A stretch of 64,000 nt of DNA from Acetivibrio saccincola (GTDB lineage: Bacteria > Bacillota > Clostridia > Acetivibrionales > Acetivibrionaceae). Location of the stretch: positions 2,108,001 through 2,172,000 of the forward strand of contig NZ_CP025197.1 in NCBI RefSeq assembly GCF_002844395.1, written 5' to 3'. Shown here in pieces: positions 1-9,212 of the stretch (position 1 is its first letter; each line of letters opens with the position of its first letter). The notes beneath the pieces are model-generated. The model had not been told where the DNA came from, did not search any database, and was given only the letters and a program-made list of their open reading frames with translations. Both the position numbers and the translations under genes were made by a program.

Positions 1-629
1 TCATATAAGTCAGGATATTCACTAATAATCACCTTGCCTTCTAAATCTCCTATATCTTCATCTATATAGTGGAAAAAAATTTCTTCCGATTTATTTGTGT
101 TTGTATTATATCTAAATGTATGAACTTTTTTATCCTCATCAACAAAAATGTAATAAATATCGTCCTTAAAAGGAAATACCTTTGTTATATTAATATCATT
201 ATATTTATCATTTGTGCTTATAATTTTTTGTTTTGCCTCTTTATAAATTTCCCTTTCACCATATAAACTTATCAATTCATTGTATTCTGACTCTTTTATG
301 CTTTCTTTAACGCCGTATTCAGTCTTTACTTTATAATATCTGTAGTTATCTATCATCATCATTCCGGATTTTTGAGTGCAGACAATCATATCGGCAGGTT
401 GGTTTTTAATATAATTATACATTAAAACATTTCTAACTGAAATTGCTATTAAAATAATGGCAAAAGCAACTGCTGTTATTTTTATTATTTTTTTAACTTT
501 TTTTTTGCCCATTTCGTCTAAATTATTTTTATAGTGCCTGACAAAAATAAATATCCCTGCTATTAATAAAAGAAATAAAAAAAGTGCTGCCAATCCTCCA
601 TAATTTATTGACGCCTCTTCTACTATCAT
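1..629 (-). CDS. membrane protein, partial (C-terminus beyond window edge)
   Basis: An open reading frame runs leftward from an ATG at 629 to the window edge without a stop (209 codons visible). It is preceded by an AGGGGGG ribosome binding site about 8 nt upstream. The visible protein begins MIVEEASINYGG, has a first hydrophobic segment at about residues 11-30 and a second at about 49-68, and then a soluble charged part rich in Tyr, Asn and Lys that would lie on the outer face if both helices span. I do not recognise the family; no catalytic motif is visible. The divergent neighbour is the dockerin-serpin gene, with about 380 nt between them. A shorter frame on the same strand (529-726) is out of frame with it and is a shadow. 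Confidence 0.75.
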   Translation of the reverse strand, partial: MIVEEASINYGGLAALFLFLLLIAGIFIFVRHYKNNLDEMGKKKVKKIIKITAVAFAIILIAISVRNVLMYNYIKNQPADMIVCTQKSGMMMIDNYRYYKVKTEYGVKESIKESEYNELISLYGEREIYKEAKQKIISTNDKYNDINITKVFPFKDDIYYIFVDEDKKVHTFRYNTNTNKSEEIFFHYIDEDIGDLEGKVIISEYPDLY

Positions 630-639
630 AAATTACCCC

Positions 640-1008
640 CCCTGTTTTATAAATTACAATATTCACTAGTAAAAAGCTGTAATTACATTTTTTTGTAATT
701 ATATCATTTAATAACTTTGTATTCAATTATTCTATCAAAAAACAAATCGCTATTGTTGCTATTATAATGAAATATATATTGCATTTTAATTTAATACATG
801 ATAACATATAACTATATAAGGATAAACACTTAAAAGAAGTAATTATATTACAGTTATTTTGTGCAATAAGTTCCAGTAAAGTATATTCTTGTTCCTTTCT
901 GCTTTTTCACAATTATCACCGTAATAAAAACAATGTTGTGTTTCCTTTTAGAAATTAAGATTTTTTTATAAATCTTAATTTATTACCATTTTAAGGGAGG
1001 AATTTATC
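640..1008. other. intergenic gap with a small palindrome before the serpin gene
   Basis: This AT-rich gap separates two divergent genes. The only clear structure is an inverted repeat at about 954-979, with arms ATTAAGATTT and AAATCTTAAT around a 6-nt loop. It lies between the presumed promoter and the GGGAGG ribosome binding site of the serpin gene (about 994-1000). It could be an operator or a leader hairpin. I saw no convincing coding sequence. Confidence 0.4.
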
Positions 1009-2481
1009 ATGTCAAAAAAAGTTGTCCATGTCATTATTTTAACTATGTTATTTTCATTTTTACTTACTGCTAATTTATTTGCATCCGGAAATGCCGTACA
1101 ATCCAGCAGTTCCATTCTTTATGGTGACCTGAACGGGGACGAGTATATAAACAGCATAGACTACACTTTGATGGGCCGTTATATTCTTGGTCAAACAAAT
1201 AATCTTAGAGAAAATCATACCACAGCGGCAGATTTAAACGGGGACGGAGAAATAACCAGCTCTGACTGTGCTTTGTTAGTCCGTTATATTCTTAGCATAA
1301 TTAATAAATTTCCTGTAGAAAACAAGGATATAAGTGAAAACATAGCTGATGGTTTTATTGAAGGAAACACTAAATTTGCATTAGATGTTTTCAAAGAAGT
1401 CTGTAAAGACGAAGAGGGCGAAAATATATTCATTTCTCCTTTCACCGTTTCAACTGCACTGTCCATTCTCTATCAGGGAGCCGGCTCTGATACTAAGGAA
1501 GAGATGGCAAAGGTTTTAGGTTATGATGGGCTTGATATTAAGGAAGTTAACAACAGCTATAAGTACTTGTTAAATTACTTCAGCCAGCTTAATGAAGACG
1601 TTAAGCTTAAAAATAGCAACTCCATTTGGATTAACTCCTTGATAGGGGATAACATTATTAAACAAAATTTTATTTCAACAAATAAAGATGTATTTAATGC
1701 ATTAATTGAAATCCGTGACTTCTCTGATGAAGGTATCGCAGATGAAATAAACAATTGGATTTCTGAAGCTACAGAAGGAAAAATAGACAAAATGCTGGAT
1801 AAAGTACCTGCGGACTTATTATCATATATTATATCAGCAACTTATTTTAAAGGAACTTGGACAGAAGAATTTGATGACGAAAAAACAAATACTGCACCTT
1901 TTTATGCTGAAGACGGAAGCACTGAAAATGTTATGATGATGAGTAAAGAAGGTAAACTTGAATACGGTGAAGGCGACGGATATAAAGCAGTCAGATTACC
2001 TTACGGTGACGGGGAAATGGCTATGTACTGTATTCTTCCTGACAAAGATAAACCTATAAATGAATTTATTCAAAATATGGATTTACATAAATGGAATGAA
2101 ATTAAAAACAGCATAACAGAAAGAGATGATGTATTGCTTAGATTACCCCGTTTTAAAATAGAATATGCTAAAGATGGTAGTGGAAGCTTAAGAGGAGCTT
2201 TAGAAGCATTAGGCATGAAAAAAGCCTTCCAGGATGATGCAGATTTTTCAGGTATGTCTGAAATTGGCGCTATAGTTGAAGATGTTTTACATAAATCTGT
2301 AATAGAAGTAAATGAGAAGGGAACTGAAGCTGCAGGAGTTGTAATAATACCCGTAGCCCCAACTTCAATATCAAGACCATATTTTACTGCAAATAGACCC
2401 TTTGTATTTGTAATTGCAGATGAGGAATATGACACAATACTCTTTATGGGTAAAGTAGGTAACGGTAATTTTGATAATTAA
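1009..2481 (+). CDS. secreted serpin with N-terminal type I dockerin (cellulosomal protease inhibitor)
   Basis: 490 residues. Residues 1-25 form a signal peptide. A type I dockerin follows at about 36-105 with two calcium loops, D40-D51 (DLNGDEYINSID) and D75-D86 (DLNGDGEITSSD). The rest, about 112-490, is a full-length serpin fold (about 375 residues, normal for the family). The reactive-centre hinge GTEAAGVV is intact, as inhibitory serpins need, and the shutter/breach segments near the C-terminus are present. Aligning this loop with alpha-1-antitrypsin puts P2-P1-P1' at Pro-Thr-Ser. Dockerin-bearing serpins are known in cellulosomal clostridia and are thought to protect the complex from proteases; plugging into a scaffoldin cohesin is inferred from the dockerin. 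The ATG has a strong GGGAGG site. The gene is monocistronic, ending in a terminator. Confidence 0.95.
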   Translation: MSKKVVHVIILTMLFSFLLTANLFASGNAVQSSSSILYGDLNGDEYINSIDYTLMGRYILGQTNNLRENHTTAADLNGDGEITSSDCALLVRYILSIINKFPVENKDISENIADGFIEGNTKFALDVFKEVCKDEEGENIFISPFTVSTALSILYQGAGSDTKEEMAKVLGYDGLDIKEVNNSYKYLLNYFSQLNEDVKLKNSNSIWINSLIGDNIIKQNFISTNKDVFNALIEIRDFSDEGIADEINNWISEATEGKIDKMLDKVPADLLSYIISATYFKGTWTEEFDDEKTNTAPFYAEDGSTENVMMMSKEGKLEYGEGDGYKAVRLPYGDGEMAMYCILPDKDKPINEFIQNMDLHKWNEIKNSITERDDVLLRLPRFKIEYAKDGSGSLRGALEALGMKKAFQDDADFSGMSEIGAIVEDVLHKSVIEVNEKGTEAAGVVIIPVAPTSISRPYFTANRPFVFVIADEEYDTILFMGKVGNGNFDN

Positions 2482-2501
2482 TTTTAATATATAAAATTAT
2501 A

Positions 2502-2527
2502 ACCACCAGCTAAGCCGGTGGTTTTTT
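2502..2527 (+). terminator. rho-independent terminator of the serpin gene
   Basis: Arms ACCACC and GGTGGT, with an inner GC/GC pair and a short loop, are followed by a T-run. It starts about 20 nt after the serpin stop codon. Confidence 0.8.
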
Positions 2528-2614
2528 ATATTTTTTTTTATTTTAAGGGTATAAAAAAAAGGCTACAGACTTATTTGTAAATCATTATCATATAACAATA
2601 TTTATTTTATAAGA

Positions 2615-2649
2615 AAAACAAAAAACCCTGTAACCAAATAGTTACAAGG
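2615..2649 (-). terminator. terminator of tRNA-Leu
   Basis: On the minus strand, CCTTGTAAC and GTTACAGGG pair over 9 bp (one G-T wobble) around a 6-nt loop, followed by a T-rich tract. It lies just downstream of the tRNA-Leu 3' end. Confidence 0.8.
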
Positions 2650-2661
2650 CTTTTAAAAATC

Positions 2662-2748
2662 TGGTGCCGAAGGTCGGACTCGAACCGACATGGTATTGCT
2701 ACCGCTGGATTTTGAGTCCAGTGCGTCTGCCAATTCCACCACTTCGGC
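2662..2748 (-). tRNA. tRNA-Leu (anticodon CAA)
   Basis: The 87-nt transcript folds as a class II tRNA. The acceptor stem is GCCGAAG with CTTCGGC, the discriminator is A and CCA is encoded. The anticodon stem CTGGA/TCCAG encloses loop CTCAAAA, giving anticodon CAA (reads UUG). It has a long variable arm, and the T-arm contains GGTTCGAGTCC. It has its own promoter and terminator. Confidence 0.97.
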
Positions 2749-2772
2749 ACTAATATAACTCAACGTTTAAAA

Positions 2773-2801
2773 ATTATAACATCTTTATTCTCATTTGACA
2801 A
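2773..2801 (-). promoter_or_regulatory. sigma-A promoter of tRNA-Leu
   Basis: Read leftward: -35 TTGTCA (2801-2796), a 17-nt spacer, and -10 TATAAT (2778-2773). It lies about 25 nt upstream of the mature tRNA 5' end. Confidence 0.75.
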
Positions 2802-2840
2802 GAGGTTTTTCGAAATTTTTTATGATTTTATTATTTAATC

Positions 2841-4235
2841 TTATTTATCAACGGGAAATTTATCTACAATCTCCAATATAAATCTTCCCAGCAAAACTGC
2901 ATCATTTGAGTTAATAACACCATCACCGTTTAAATCTGCTACTTTACTATAATTTTCAACAGGCAAATCATCTATCACTTCTAATATATACCTGTTCAAT
3001 AAATTATAGTCAATTGAATTAATAATGCCGTCCCCATTTAAATCCCCATACAGAATATCTTCCCCAGGAGACGGTGTTGGCTCTGGAGTAGGTGTCGGTG
3101 TTGGCTCCGGTACTCCCCCTGCCCCTCTTACAAGTGCCTCTGCAATCTCAGGATGGTACCATGTAAGGTTTCTTCTGTCTAAAAGGGCATAGGATTCTGC
3201 TTTACCACCCTCGTTGTATCCATTATCCCACCATATCACCGTTATGCCCCTTTTTCTTGCTTCTTTAGCAAAAAACTCTGCATGCCGGATCCTGTCTGAA
3301 AGGTTATTCTTATTTATACTGCCAAACTCACCTATGACAACTGCTCTTCCATTTTTAATAAATCTATTATAAAGTGCCTCCAATTCAGCTGCAAGAGAAG
3401 CCTTGTCATAATCACTTCCCCAGCTGGCAGTGCCGTTGACATCCATAGCAAAGAAGTATGGGGAATAATTATGTACAGATATAATTATCCTGTCATCATT
3501 ATTAGGAATAACCAGGTCATTTAATGCAATATCTATAGCAGATGCAGCATGTGCCGGAATCATTATATGCCTTTTTGCATTGTTTCCCCCGGTACTTCTG
3601 ATTGTGTTTACAGCAGCCAAATTAAAATTATTTATAACATGGCGGTTTTCAGGTGTTCCACCTGACCATTCATAAGGTGAGTTTTCTACCCTGGGTTCAT
3701 TCATCGTTTCAAAAATTAAATAGTCACCATAGTCTTTAAAGCGGGTTGCAACTTGTTCCCATATTTTCACCAGCTGTTCTGTACTTCTTTTTTCCTGGGC
3801 ATATGTAGGAACAAGCCATGAGTTTTCGTGGTGAAGATTAATTATAGCATACATATCGTTTGAAAGTGCATAATTCACTACTTCCTCCACCCTGTTCAGC
3901 CAGCCTTCATCAATTTTATAATCGGGAGCCGGTCCCACATGACCTCCCCAGGTAACGGGAAACCTTACAGTGTTAAAGCCCATTTCTTTAACTTTATCAA
4001 TCATTTCCTTTGTGGTTTTAGGATTTCCCCAGTTAGTTTCCCCTCCAATGGCATCAAGGGTATTACCTAAATTCCATCCAATCCTCATTTCATTTACAAG
4101 TTCTAAAGATGTAATATCCCTCATACCTGTGTATGCTGTAGATGCTGAAATGTTAATATTTCCGCACAGCAAAACAAATAAAAAAGACAGCGTTGCAACA
4201 ACAGTCCCCATTTTAATAAATGTTTTTTTAGTCAC
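2841..4235 (-). CDS. dockerin-bearing GH5 endoglucanase
   Basis: 464 residues. Order: signal peptide (1 to about 32), GH5 catalytic (beta/alpha)8 barrel (about 40-370), a Pro-Thr linker of PTP repeats (about 375-391), and a C-terminal type I dockerin (394-464) with calcium loops at D398-D409 and D434-D445. GH5 hallmarks seen: [21 protein letters not shown], the acid/base Glu180 in TMNEP and the nucleophile Glu303 in VIGEFG. The [10 protein letters not shown] start resembles subfamily 4 endoglucanases, so cellulose or mixed-linkage glucans/xyloglucan are likely substrates; which one cannot be told from sequence alone. The start codon is GTG, with AGGGGGG about 8 nt before it. It lies tail-to-tail with the serpin across the tRNA-Leu. 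Both probably sort to the cellulosome by their dockerins. Confidence 0.95.
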   Translation of the reverse strand: MTKKTFIKMGTVVATLSFLFVLLCGNINISASTAYTGMRDITSLELVNEMRIGWNLGNTLDAIGGETNWGNPKTTKEMIDKVKEMGFNTVRFPVTWGGHVGPAPDYKIDEGWLNRVEEVVNYALSNDMYAIINLHHENSWLVPTYAQEKRSTEQLVKIWEQVATRFKDYGDYLIFETMNEPRVENSPYEWSGGTPENRHVINNFNLAAVNTIRSTGGNNAKRHIMIPAHAASAIDIALNDLVIPNNDDRIIISVHNYSPYFFAMDVNGTASWGSDYDKASLAAELEALYNRFIKNGRAVVIGEFGSINKNNLSDRIRHAEFFAKEARKRGITVIWWDNGYNEGGKAESYALLDRRNLTWYHPEIAEALVRGAGGVPEPTPTPTPEPTPSPGEDILYGDLNGDGIINSIDYNLLNRYILEVIDDLPVENYSKVADLNGDGVINSNDAVLLGRFILEIVDKFPVDK

Positions 4236-4506
4236 AATACTTCCCCCCTGTTTTTTATCTCTTAATTTTTACTATATAAGTTCGCAAAAACTATTTTTTT
4301 CATGGACTTTATAAAAATAATACAGCTTCACTTCTTTAATTCCGAATATTGTTAAATAAAAAACCTAATAAGTCTTTCCACAAAATCCGCAAAAATGTTA
4401 TAATAAATACTATATTTAAAATTTATATAAACATAATTTTATATTATCCGAAATATATATAGAGTAAAACTTCTAAAACTTATATAAAAAGGGGAGAAAC
4501 TTTTAT

Positions 4507-5244
4507 ATGAGTACAACCAAAAAGAAAATTATAAATACAGCATTACTTTCTATTCTTATTATTTTAGCTTATTTTATCATTGTAAATGTATATCATTTAT
4601 TTTTCCTAAAAAGTACATTTGCTTATAGTCACACATGGTTTTTAAAAAGACTAATGCCATTTTTATGTACAGTCATTGTGTTTTTAATTGGCAAAGACAG
4701 CATTAACAAAAAAGATGCCACTTTACTTAAAATATCATATTTAATGATTTCAGCCGCTGAAATTTCCTTTGCTTTAGACAATTTATTTTTTGGCATTGCT
4801 TTCTTTGTACTGTGCCAGATTTTCCTTATCATAAGGCATTGTGCGGGATTTTCTAATTCTGCAAAGAACAAAAAACTTCTTATATCTTCAGGTATCCTGG
4901 TAGGAATTATAGTTTTTGTATTAATTATCGCCATCTTTTACCCTGCTTTAGGTATGGATAATCTTTTTTACTTAATTATTGTCTATGGCATAATCCTTGG
5001 AATTTCTCTATGGGCCGGTATTGTAAACTATTTTACAGGTAATTTTCCCAAAAAAAATGCACTGCTTATTGTGACAGGCATAACTTTATTCTTTGTAGGT
5101 GATTTTCTGGTAGGCATTGAACTAATTACTGAAAACGAATACAGTAAAAACATATTAAACTTAATTTTATGGATCTTTTATACACCTGCAATTACCCTCA
5201 TTGCTTTAAGCGGGTATAATTTTACTAAAAACTCTGAAAACTAA
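4507..5244 (+). CDS. multi-pass membrane protein, YhhN (lysoplasmalogenase-like) family by pattern
   Basis: 245 residues with about seven or eight hydrophobic segments and almost no soluble part. The central helix pair, with acidic residues inside hydrophobic runs (AAEISFALDN, then FFVGDFLVG), and the overall length match the pattern of YhhN/TMEM86 proteins. Members of that family include lysoplasmalogenases that cleave the vinyl-ether bond of lysoplasmalogens, lipids that anaerobic clostridia make. The family call rests on pattern only and the activity is untested. A GGGGAG ribosome binding site precedes the ATG. It converges on the cardiolipin synthase gene with 13 nt between stops. Confidence 0.6.
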   Translation: MSTTKKKIINTALLSILIILAYFIIVNVYHLFFLKSTFAYSHTWFLKRLMPFLCTVIVFLIGKDSINKKDATLLKISYLMISAAEISFALDNLFFGIAFFVLCQIFLIIRHCAGFSNSAKNKKLLISSGILVGIIVFVLIIAIFYPALGMDNLFYLIIVYGIILGISLWAGIVNYFTGNFPKKNALLIVTGITLFFVGDFLVGIELITENEYSKNILNLILWIFYTPAITLIALSGYNFTKNSEN

Positions 5245-5257
5245 ATTTTAAATTACA

Positions 5258-6793
5258 TTACATGAGAGGTGAAAAAACCTTTAAAAAAGAGCCTATTATA
5301 GTTTCATACCACTTCATATTTTCTATATCCTCCATCCTAATTTCTTTGCATTCCTTTAAAGTCTCTAAAAAATCCTTCTTCATTTCCATTAAGCTAGGAC
5401 TCTTATACATCCATACACCACATTCAAAATGAAGGTAAAAGCTCCTGTAATCTAAGTTTATTGTGCCGATAACTCCGTATTCATCATCCACTATAAGATT
5501 TTTTGAATGGATAAATCCAGGCAAGTATTCATAAATTCTTACCCCGCTTTCTACTAAAATTTCATAATTTTGCTTTGTAACAGCATGAACATACCACTTA
5601 TCACTAAGGTATGGGGTTATAATCCTTACATCAATTCCCCCTTTAGCTGCAGATGTCAAAGCTTTTATCATCTCATTGCTTATGATAAGATATGGGGTTG
5701 TTATATAGATATACTTTTTAGCCCTGTTAATGGAGTTTAAATAAACAGTTTCCCCAACAGGTTCATCATCCATTGGGCTGTCTGCAAAAGGCTGGTAATA
5801 AGCATGGGGCTTTTTAAGTTTTATGCACATTCTGTTGTCTATAAACTTTCCGTAATCCTCTTCAATTCCCCTTAAATAATCCCACAATGACAAAAACATA
5901 ACTGTCATGTTTAAAACCGCTTCACCCTTTAACATTATGGCAGCATCTTTCCAGTGACCGTATTTTTCTATTTCATTTATATATTCATCAGCTAAGTTAA
6001 TACCTCCGGTAAATGCAGTATGACCATCAATAATAACCAGTTTGCGGTGGTCTCTGTTATTAATTTTTGTAGATAATACAGGCATTATGGGATTAAAAAC
6101 ACAACACTTTATGCCCATCCTCTCAAGTTTTTCATTGTACTTATAAGGCAATGTGAGAAGACATCCAAAATCATCATATATAATCCTAACATCCACCCCT
6201 TCTTTCACCTTTTCAAGAAGGATATCTAAAATGGTGTCCCACATAACACCCTCATTTATAATAAAGTACTCTAAGAATATATAATGTTTTGCCTTTTTAA
6301 GCTCTTCTTTTAATTTTTCAAACTTCTTTTCTCCCAATGAAAGGTATTCACTTATGGTGTTTTTAAAAGGCGGGTAAAAACCATAATCCTGAATGTATTT
6401 TGATATAACATATGCATCTTCATTCTGCTCCCTGATGTCTTTTAGGTTTTCTTCCTGGGGTTTTAAAGTCTCCAATATTTTATCCGTGTTTACCGACATT
6501 TTTTTTCTTTCTTTTTTGCTAAGCCTTTTACCTCCAAGCAATAGATAAAAAAGGGCACCAAAAACCGGAAAAATCAAAACCGGAATAATCCACATAATTT
6601 TATATGAAGGATTGCTCTTGCGGTTAATAATCAAAACCACCACAATAATACTAAGTGCTATGTTAACCCAGTAATAGGTAACAAAATAATCACTGAATGC
6701 AGAGAATACTGCTATTAAAACAGCAATTTGCACTAATAAAGCAGCCACTATTAAAGAAATCCTGTGATATAAAATCTTAATTATTGATTTCAT
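5258..6793 (-). CDS. cls: cardiolipin synthase (phospholipase D family)
   Basis: 511 residues from the chosen start. Two N-terminal membrane helices come first (about 10-35 and 45-60), then the PLDNs segment ending PVFGALFYLLLGG, then two phospholipase D repeats. The HKD motifs are complete: HRKLVIID near residue 250 and HSKNLIVDD near residue 430. The enzyme joins two phosphatidylglycerols into cardiolipin at the cytoplasmic membrane. An upstream in-frame ATG at 6832 exists, but GTGAGGG sits about 7 nt before the ATG at 6793, so I prefer 6793. It appears monocistronic. Confidence 0.93.
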   Translation of the reverse strand: MKSIIKILYHRISLIVAALLVQIAVLIAVFSAFSDYFVTYYWVNIALSIIVVVLIINRKSNPSYKIMWIIPVLIFPVFGALFYLLLGGKRLSKKERKKMSVNTDKILETLKPQEENLKDIREQNEDAYVISKYIQDYGFYPPFKNTISEYLSLGEKKFEKLKEELKKAKHYIFLEYFIINEGVMWDTILDILLEKVKEGVDVRIIYDDFGCLLTLPYKYNEKLERMGIKCCVFNPIMPVLSTKINNRDHRKLVIIDGHTAFTGGINLADEYINEIEKYGHWKDAAIMLKGEAVLNMTVMFLSLWDYLRGIEEDYGKFIDNRMCIKLKKPHAYYQPFADSPMDDEPVGETVYLNSINRAKKYIYITTPYLIISNEMIKALTSAAKGGIDVRIITPYLSDKWYVHAVTKQNYEILVESGVRIYEYLPGFIHSKNLIVDDEYGVIGTINLDYRSFYLHFECGVWMYKSPSLMEMKKDFLETLKECKEIRMEDIENMKWYETIIGSFLKVFSPLM

Positions 6794-7008
6794 CTCAACC
6801 CTCACTTCGTAATATATTTCCTTTATTGTCATGATCTACATTTAAATTGAACTTGTAGAAATATTCAATACAGGTAAAATCATGGATTTACCTCTCTATT
6901 ATATGAGAAATAAATCCATACCTTAATCTAAACATACAAAATCAATATATAAACAATGTACAAATATAGAAATTACAAATTAGAAATCAAATACTTATTG
7001 GTATAAAT
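6794..7008. other. non-coding gap upstream of cls
   Basis: AT-rich sequence between the lipoprotein reading frame (including its read-through extension, see 7009-7671) and cls. I saw no gene or convincing promoter. Confidence 0.4.
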
Positions 7009-7671
7009 TTACATATCACTAAAATTAAACATTTCCCCGAAATCTATTATTTGATAATCAGCCGGTATATCAAAGTTACTGTCAGATACATGATCTGTTT
7101 TAAGTTCTTAAACTTCCATATAAACAGGATTGCTACCTTCAATTTCAATTTTTACCGGAAATCCTGTCTTTGCATCCAGCCATACTTTTCCTTTATTCTG
7201 TCCATCATCTTTTAATACAACGTGACAATCATAATTTTTAAACTTTTCCACACCAATATAATCAACTGAATCCCAATCAAAATCATTAATCTCATCAAAT
7301 AAATCTGAAATTGGCAAATCCTCTGAACCCGAGGACAGCTTAACGGCATTTTTTCCTTCAGTATCTAGAGCGTACATATAATCGTCTTTTATAATTATGG
7401 TTGTATTAAGTTCGCCGGATATATCCATTTCAATCCTAAAATTCTTTTTCTTTCTTATAACTTTTAAATTCCCTTCCCGACCATCTGATTTATAGGTGAA
7501 TTTATAAGAGAGTTCATCAATCAGCTTAGCTGATTCAGTAAGCTCTTTTAACTCCTCCTTTGAAAGCTTTTTTACATCCCCGCACCCCCACAGAACAGTG
7601 GAAAGTACCACTAAAATACATAGAAACACCAGTCTTTTAATCATTGCGTTTTTTTTAACTTCTTTTCTCAT
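7009..7671 (-). pseudogene. lipoprotein with LolA-like features, interrupted by an in-frame TAA
   Basis: The first open segment is 7671-7108 (187 residues). It has a basic start, a hydrophobic segment and lipobox LWGC at about residues 27-30, so it should be a membrane-anchored lipoprotein. The body has the strand-rich character of LolA-like or DUF4412-type clostridial lipoproteins (KVWLDAKTGFPVKIEIEG). After the TAA at 7110-7108 the same frame stays open for 32 more codons to a second TAA at 7011-7009. That extension reads like a natural C-terminus (FDIPADYQIIDFGEMF). The simplest reading is a single nonsense mutation in a roughly 220-residue gene. The truncated protein may still work. An alternative start, ATG, lies nine codons in. 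Function is unknown. Confidence 0.7.
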
Positions 7672-7761
7672 ATTACTCTCCCCTTTACTTATTTAATTTA
7701 GCAAAAAATACTATATTATTATATCATTTATTTCAAAGCATTGCTACATTTTTTTTATTTT

Positions 7762-9075
7762 TTATAAATCTTCCGGTATAATATCATTTCTGATAACATC
7801 CCCGTAGTCTTCCCTTTTAACTATTATCCTTGCCTTTGCGTCTTTTACAAGGACAATGGGGGGTCTTGGTATTCTGTTGTAATTACTGGACATTGAATAA
7901 TTATATGCTCCTGTTGTAAAAACTGCCAAAACATCCCCAGACTTTACTTCAGGCAGCATAATGTCCTTTATAAGAATGTCGCCGGATTCACAGCACTTAC
8001 CTGCAATTGTAACCTTCTCAGTCCTCGGGGCATCCGGCCTGTCCACAATTACTGCATCATACTTTGCCTGATACATGGCATACCTTGGGTTGTCAGTCAT
8101 TCCCCCATCAACCGCCACATATTTCCTGACATTTTTAATTTCCTTTACAGAACCTACCCTGTACAGGGTAATTCCAGCCGGGGCAGCAATAGACCTTCCT
8201 GGCTCTATAACTATTTTAGGAACCTTTATCCCCTTTTGGCTGCAAACACCCTTTACAACCTCTGATACAGCACCTATAAAAGAGTCATAGTCTATCTCTT
8301 CGTCCTCTTTGGTATATTTTACACCAAACCCTCCGCCTAAATTTAATTCTCCAATTTCTATGTTAAGCTTTTCTTTAAGCTCTGCCACAAACTCAAGCAT
8401 AACTTTAGCTGCTAATTTAAACAATTCTAAATCAAACAGCTGTGAGCCTATATGGCAGTGAAGGGACATAACATTTAAATTTGAAAGCTTTAAAGCCTTG
8501 CTTATTATTTCAAATGCCTCACCATTTTCTATAGCCATACCAAATTTTGAATCAATCTGACCTGTACTGATAAATTCATGGGTATTTGTATCTATTCCTG
8601 GCTTTACCCTGAAAGAAACATTAACTTTTTTACCTGATTTATATGCAATTTCATGTACCATTACAAGTTCTTCTTTATTATCTATAACTATCCTTCCTAC
8701 ATTATTTTCTATTGCTAACATAAGTTCTTCATATGTTTTATTATTGCCGTGAAAATACACCCTCTCCATTGGAAAACCCGCTGTAATGGCTGTATACAGT
8801 TCCCCGCCTGATACCACATCAAGACCTAAGCCCTCCTGCTCTATTATTTTGCAAATTGCCGTTGTACAAAGGGCTTTGCTGGCATATACCACCAAACCCT
8901 TTCCATCATAATATTTCTCAATTGCATTTTTATATCTCCTGCAGTTTTCCCTGAAAAGAGCCTCATCCATAACATAAAGGGGCGTACCATAAGTATTGAC
9001 CAAATCTAAGCAATCACACCCGCCTATTTCCAAATGATTTTTTTCATTTATATTTACAGCTTTTGATACAAACAT
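7762..9075 (-). CDS. lysA: diaminopimelate decarboxylase
   Basis: 437 residues from the chosen start. It is a fold-type III PLP enzyme that decarboxylates meso-diaminopimelate to L-lysine, the last step of lysine synthesis. Seen: YVMDE near the start, the PLP lysine in VYASKAL (about residue 67), the glycine-rich phosphate-binding loop NLGGGFG, EPGRS, the catalytic cysteine in GKCCESGD, and FTTGAYNYSMSSNYNR near the end. A longer form from 9093 adds six residues, but the site before it is too close; GGAAGG precedes the 9075 ATG by 10 nt, and the start MFVSK fits the family. It is flanked by unrelated genes, so probably a single-gene unit. Confidence 0.96.
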   Translation of the reverse strand: MFVSKAVNINEKNHLEIGGCDCLDLVNTYGTPLYVMDEALFRENCRRYKNAIEKYYDGKGLVVYASKALCTTAICKIIEQEGLGLDVVSGGELYTAITAGFPMERVYFHGNNKTYEELMLAIENNVGRIVIDNKEELVMVHEIAYKSGKKVNVSFRVKPGIDTNTHEFISTGQIDSKFGMAIENGEAFEIISKALKLSNLNVMSLHCHIGSQLFDLELFKLAAKVMLEFVAELKEKLNIEIGELNLGGGFGVKYTKEDEEIDYDSFIGAVSEVVKGVCSQKGIKVPKIVIEPGRSIAAPAGITLYRVGSVKEIKNVRKYVAVDGGMTDNPRYAMYQAKYDAVIVDRPDAPRTEKVTIAGKCCESGDILIKDIMLPEVKSGDVLAVFTTGAYNYSMSSNYNRIPRPPIVLVKDAKARIIVKREDYGDVIRNDIIPEDL

Positions 9076-9212
9076 TTTCTCACAACCTTCCATTAACCTT
9101 GCATTGCCATGCTTAAAGCCTTATTTAAACTTTTTAAATTATGGTAACACTTATAATAACAACAGTCAAGACAAAAAAATTTTTTATGTAAATATATACT
9201 ATTAAATGTATG

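Noticed and set aside
529-726. Minus-strand frame of 65 residues near the left edge
   Set aside because: It overlaps the start of the longer frame at 1-629 in another phase and has no ribosome binding site.
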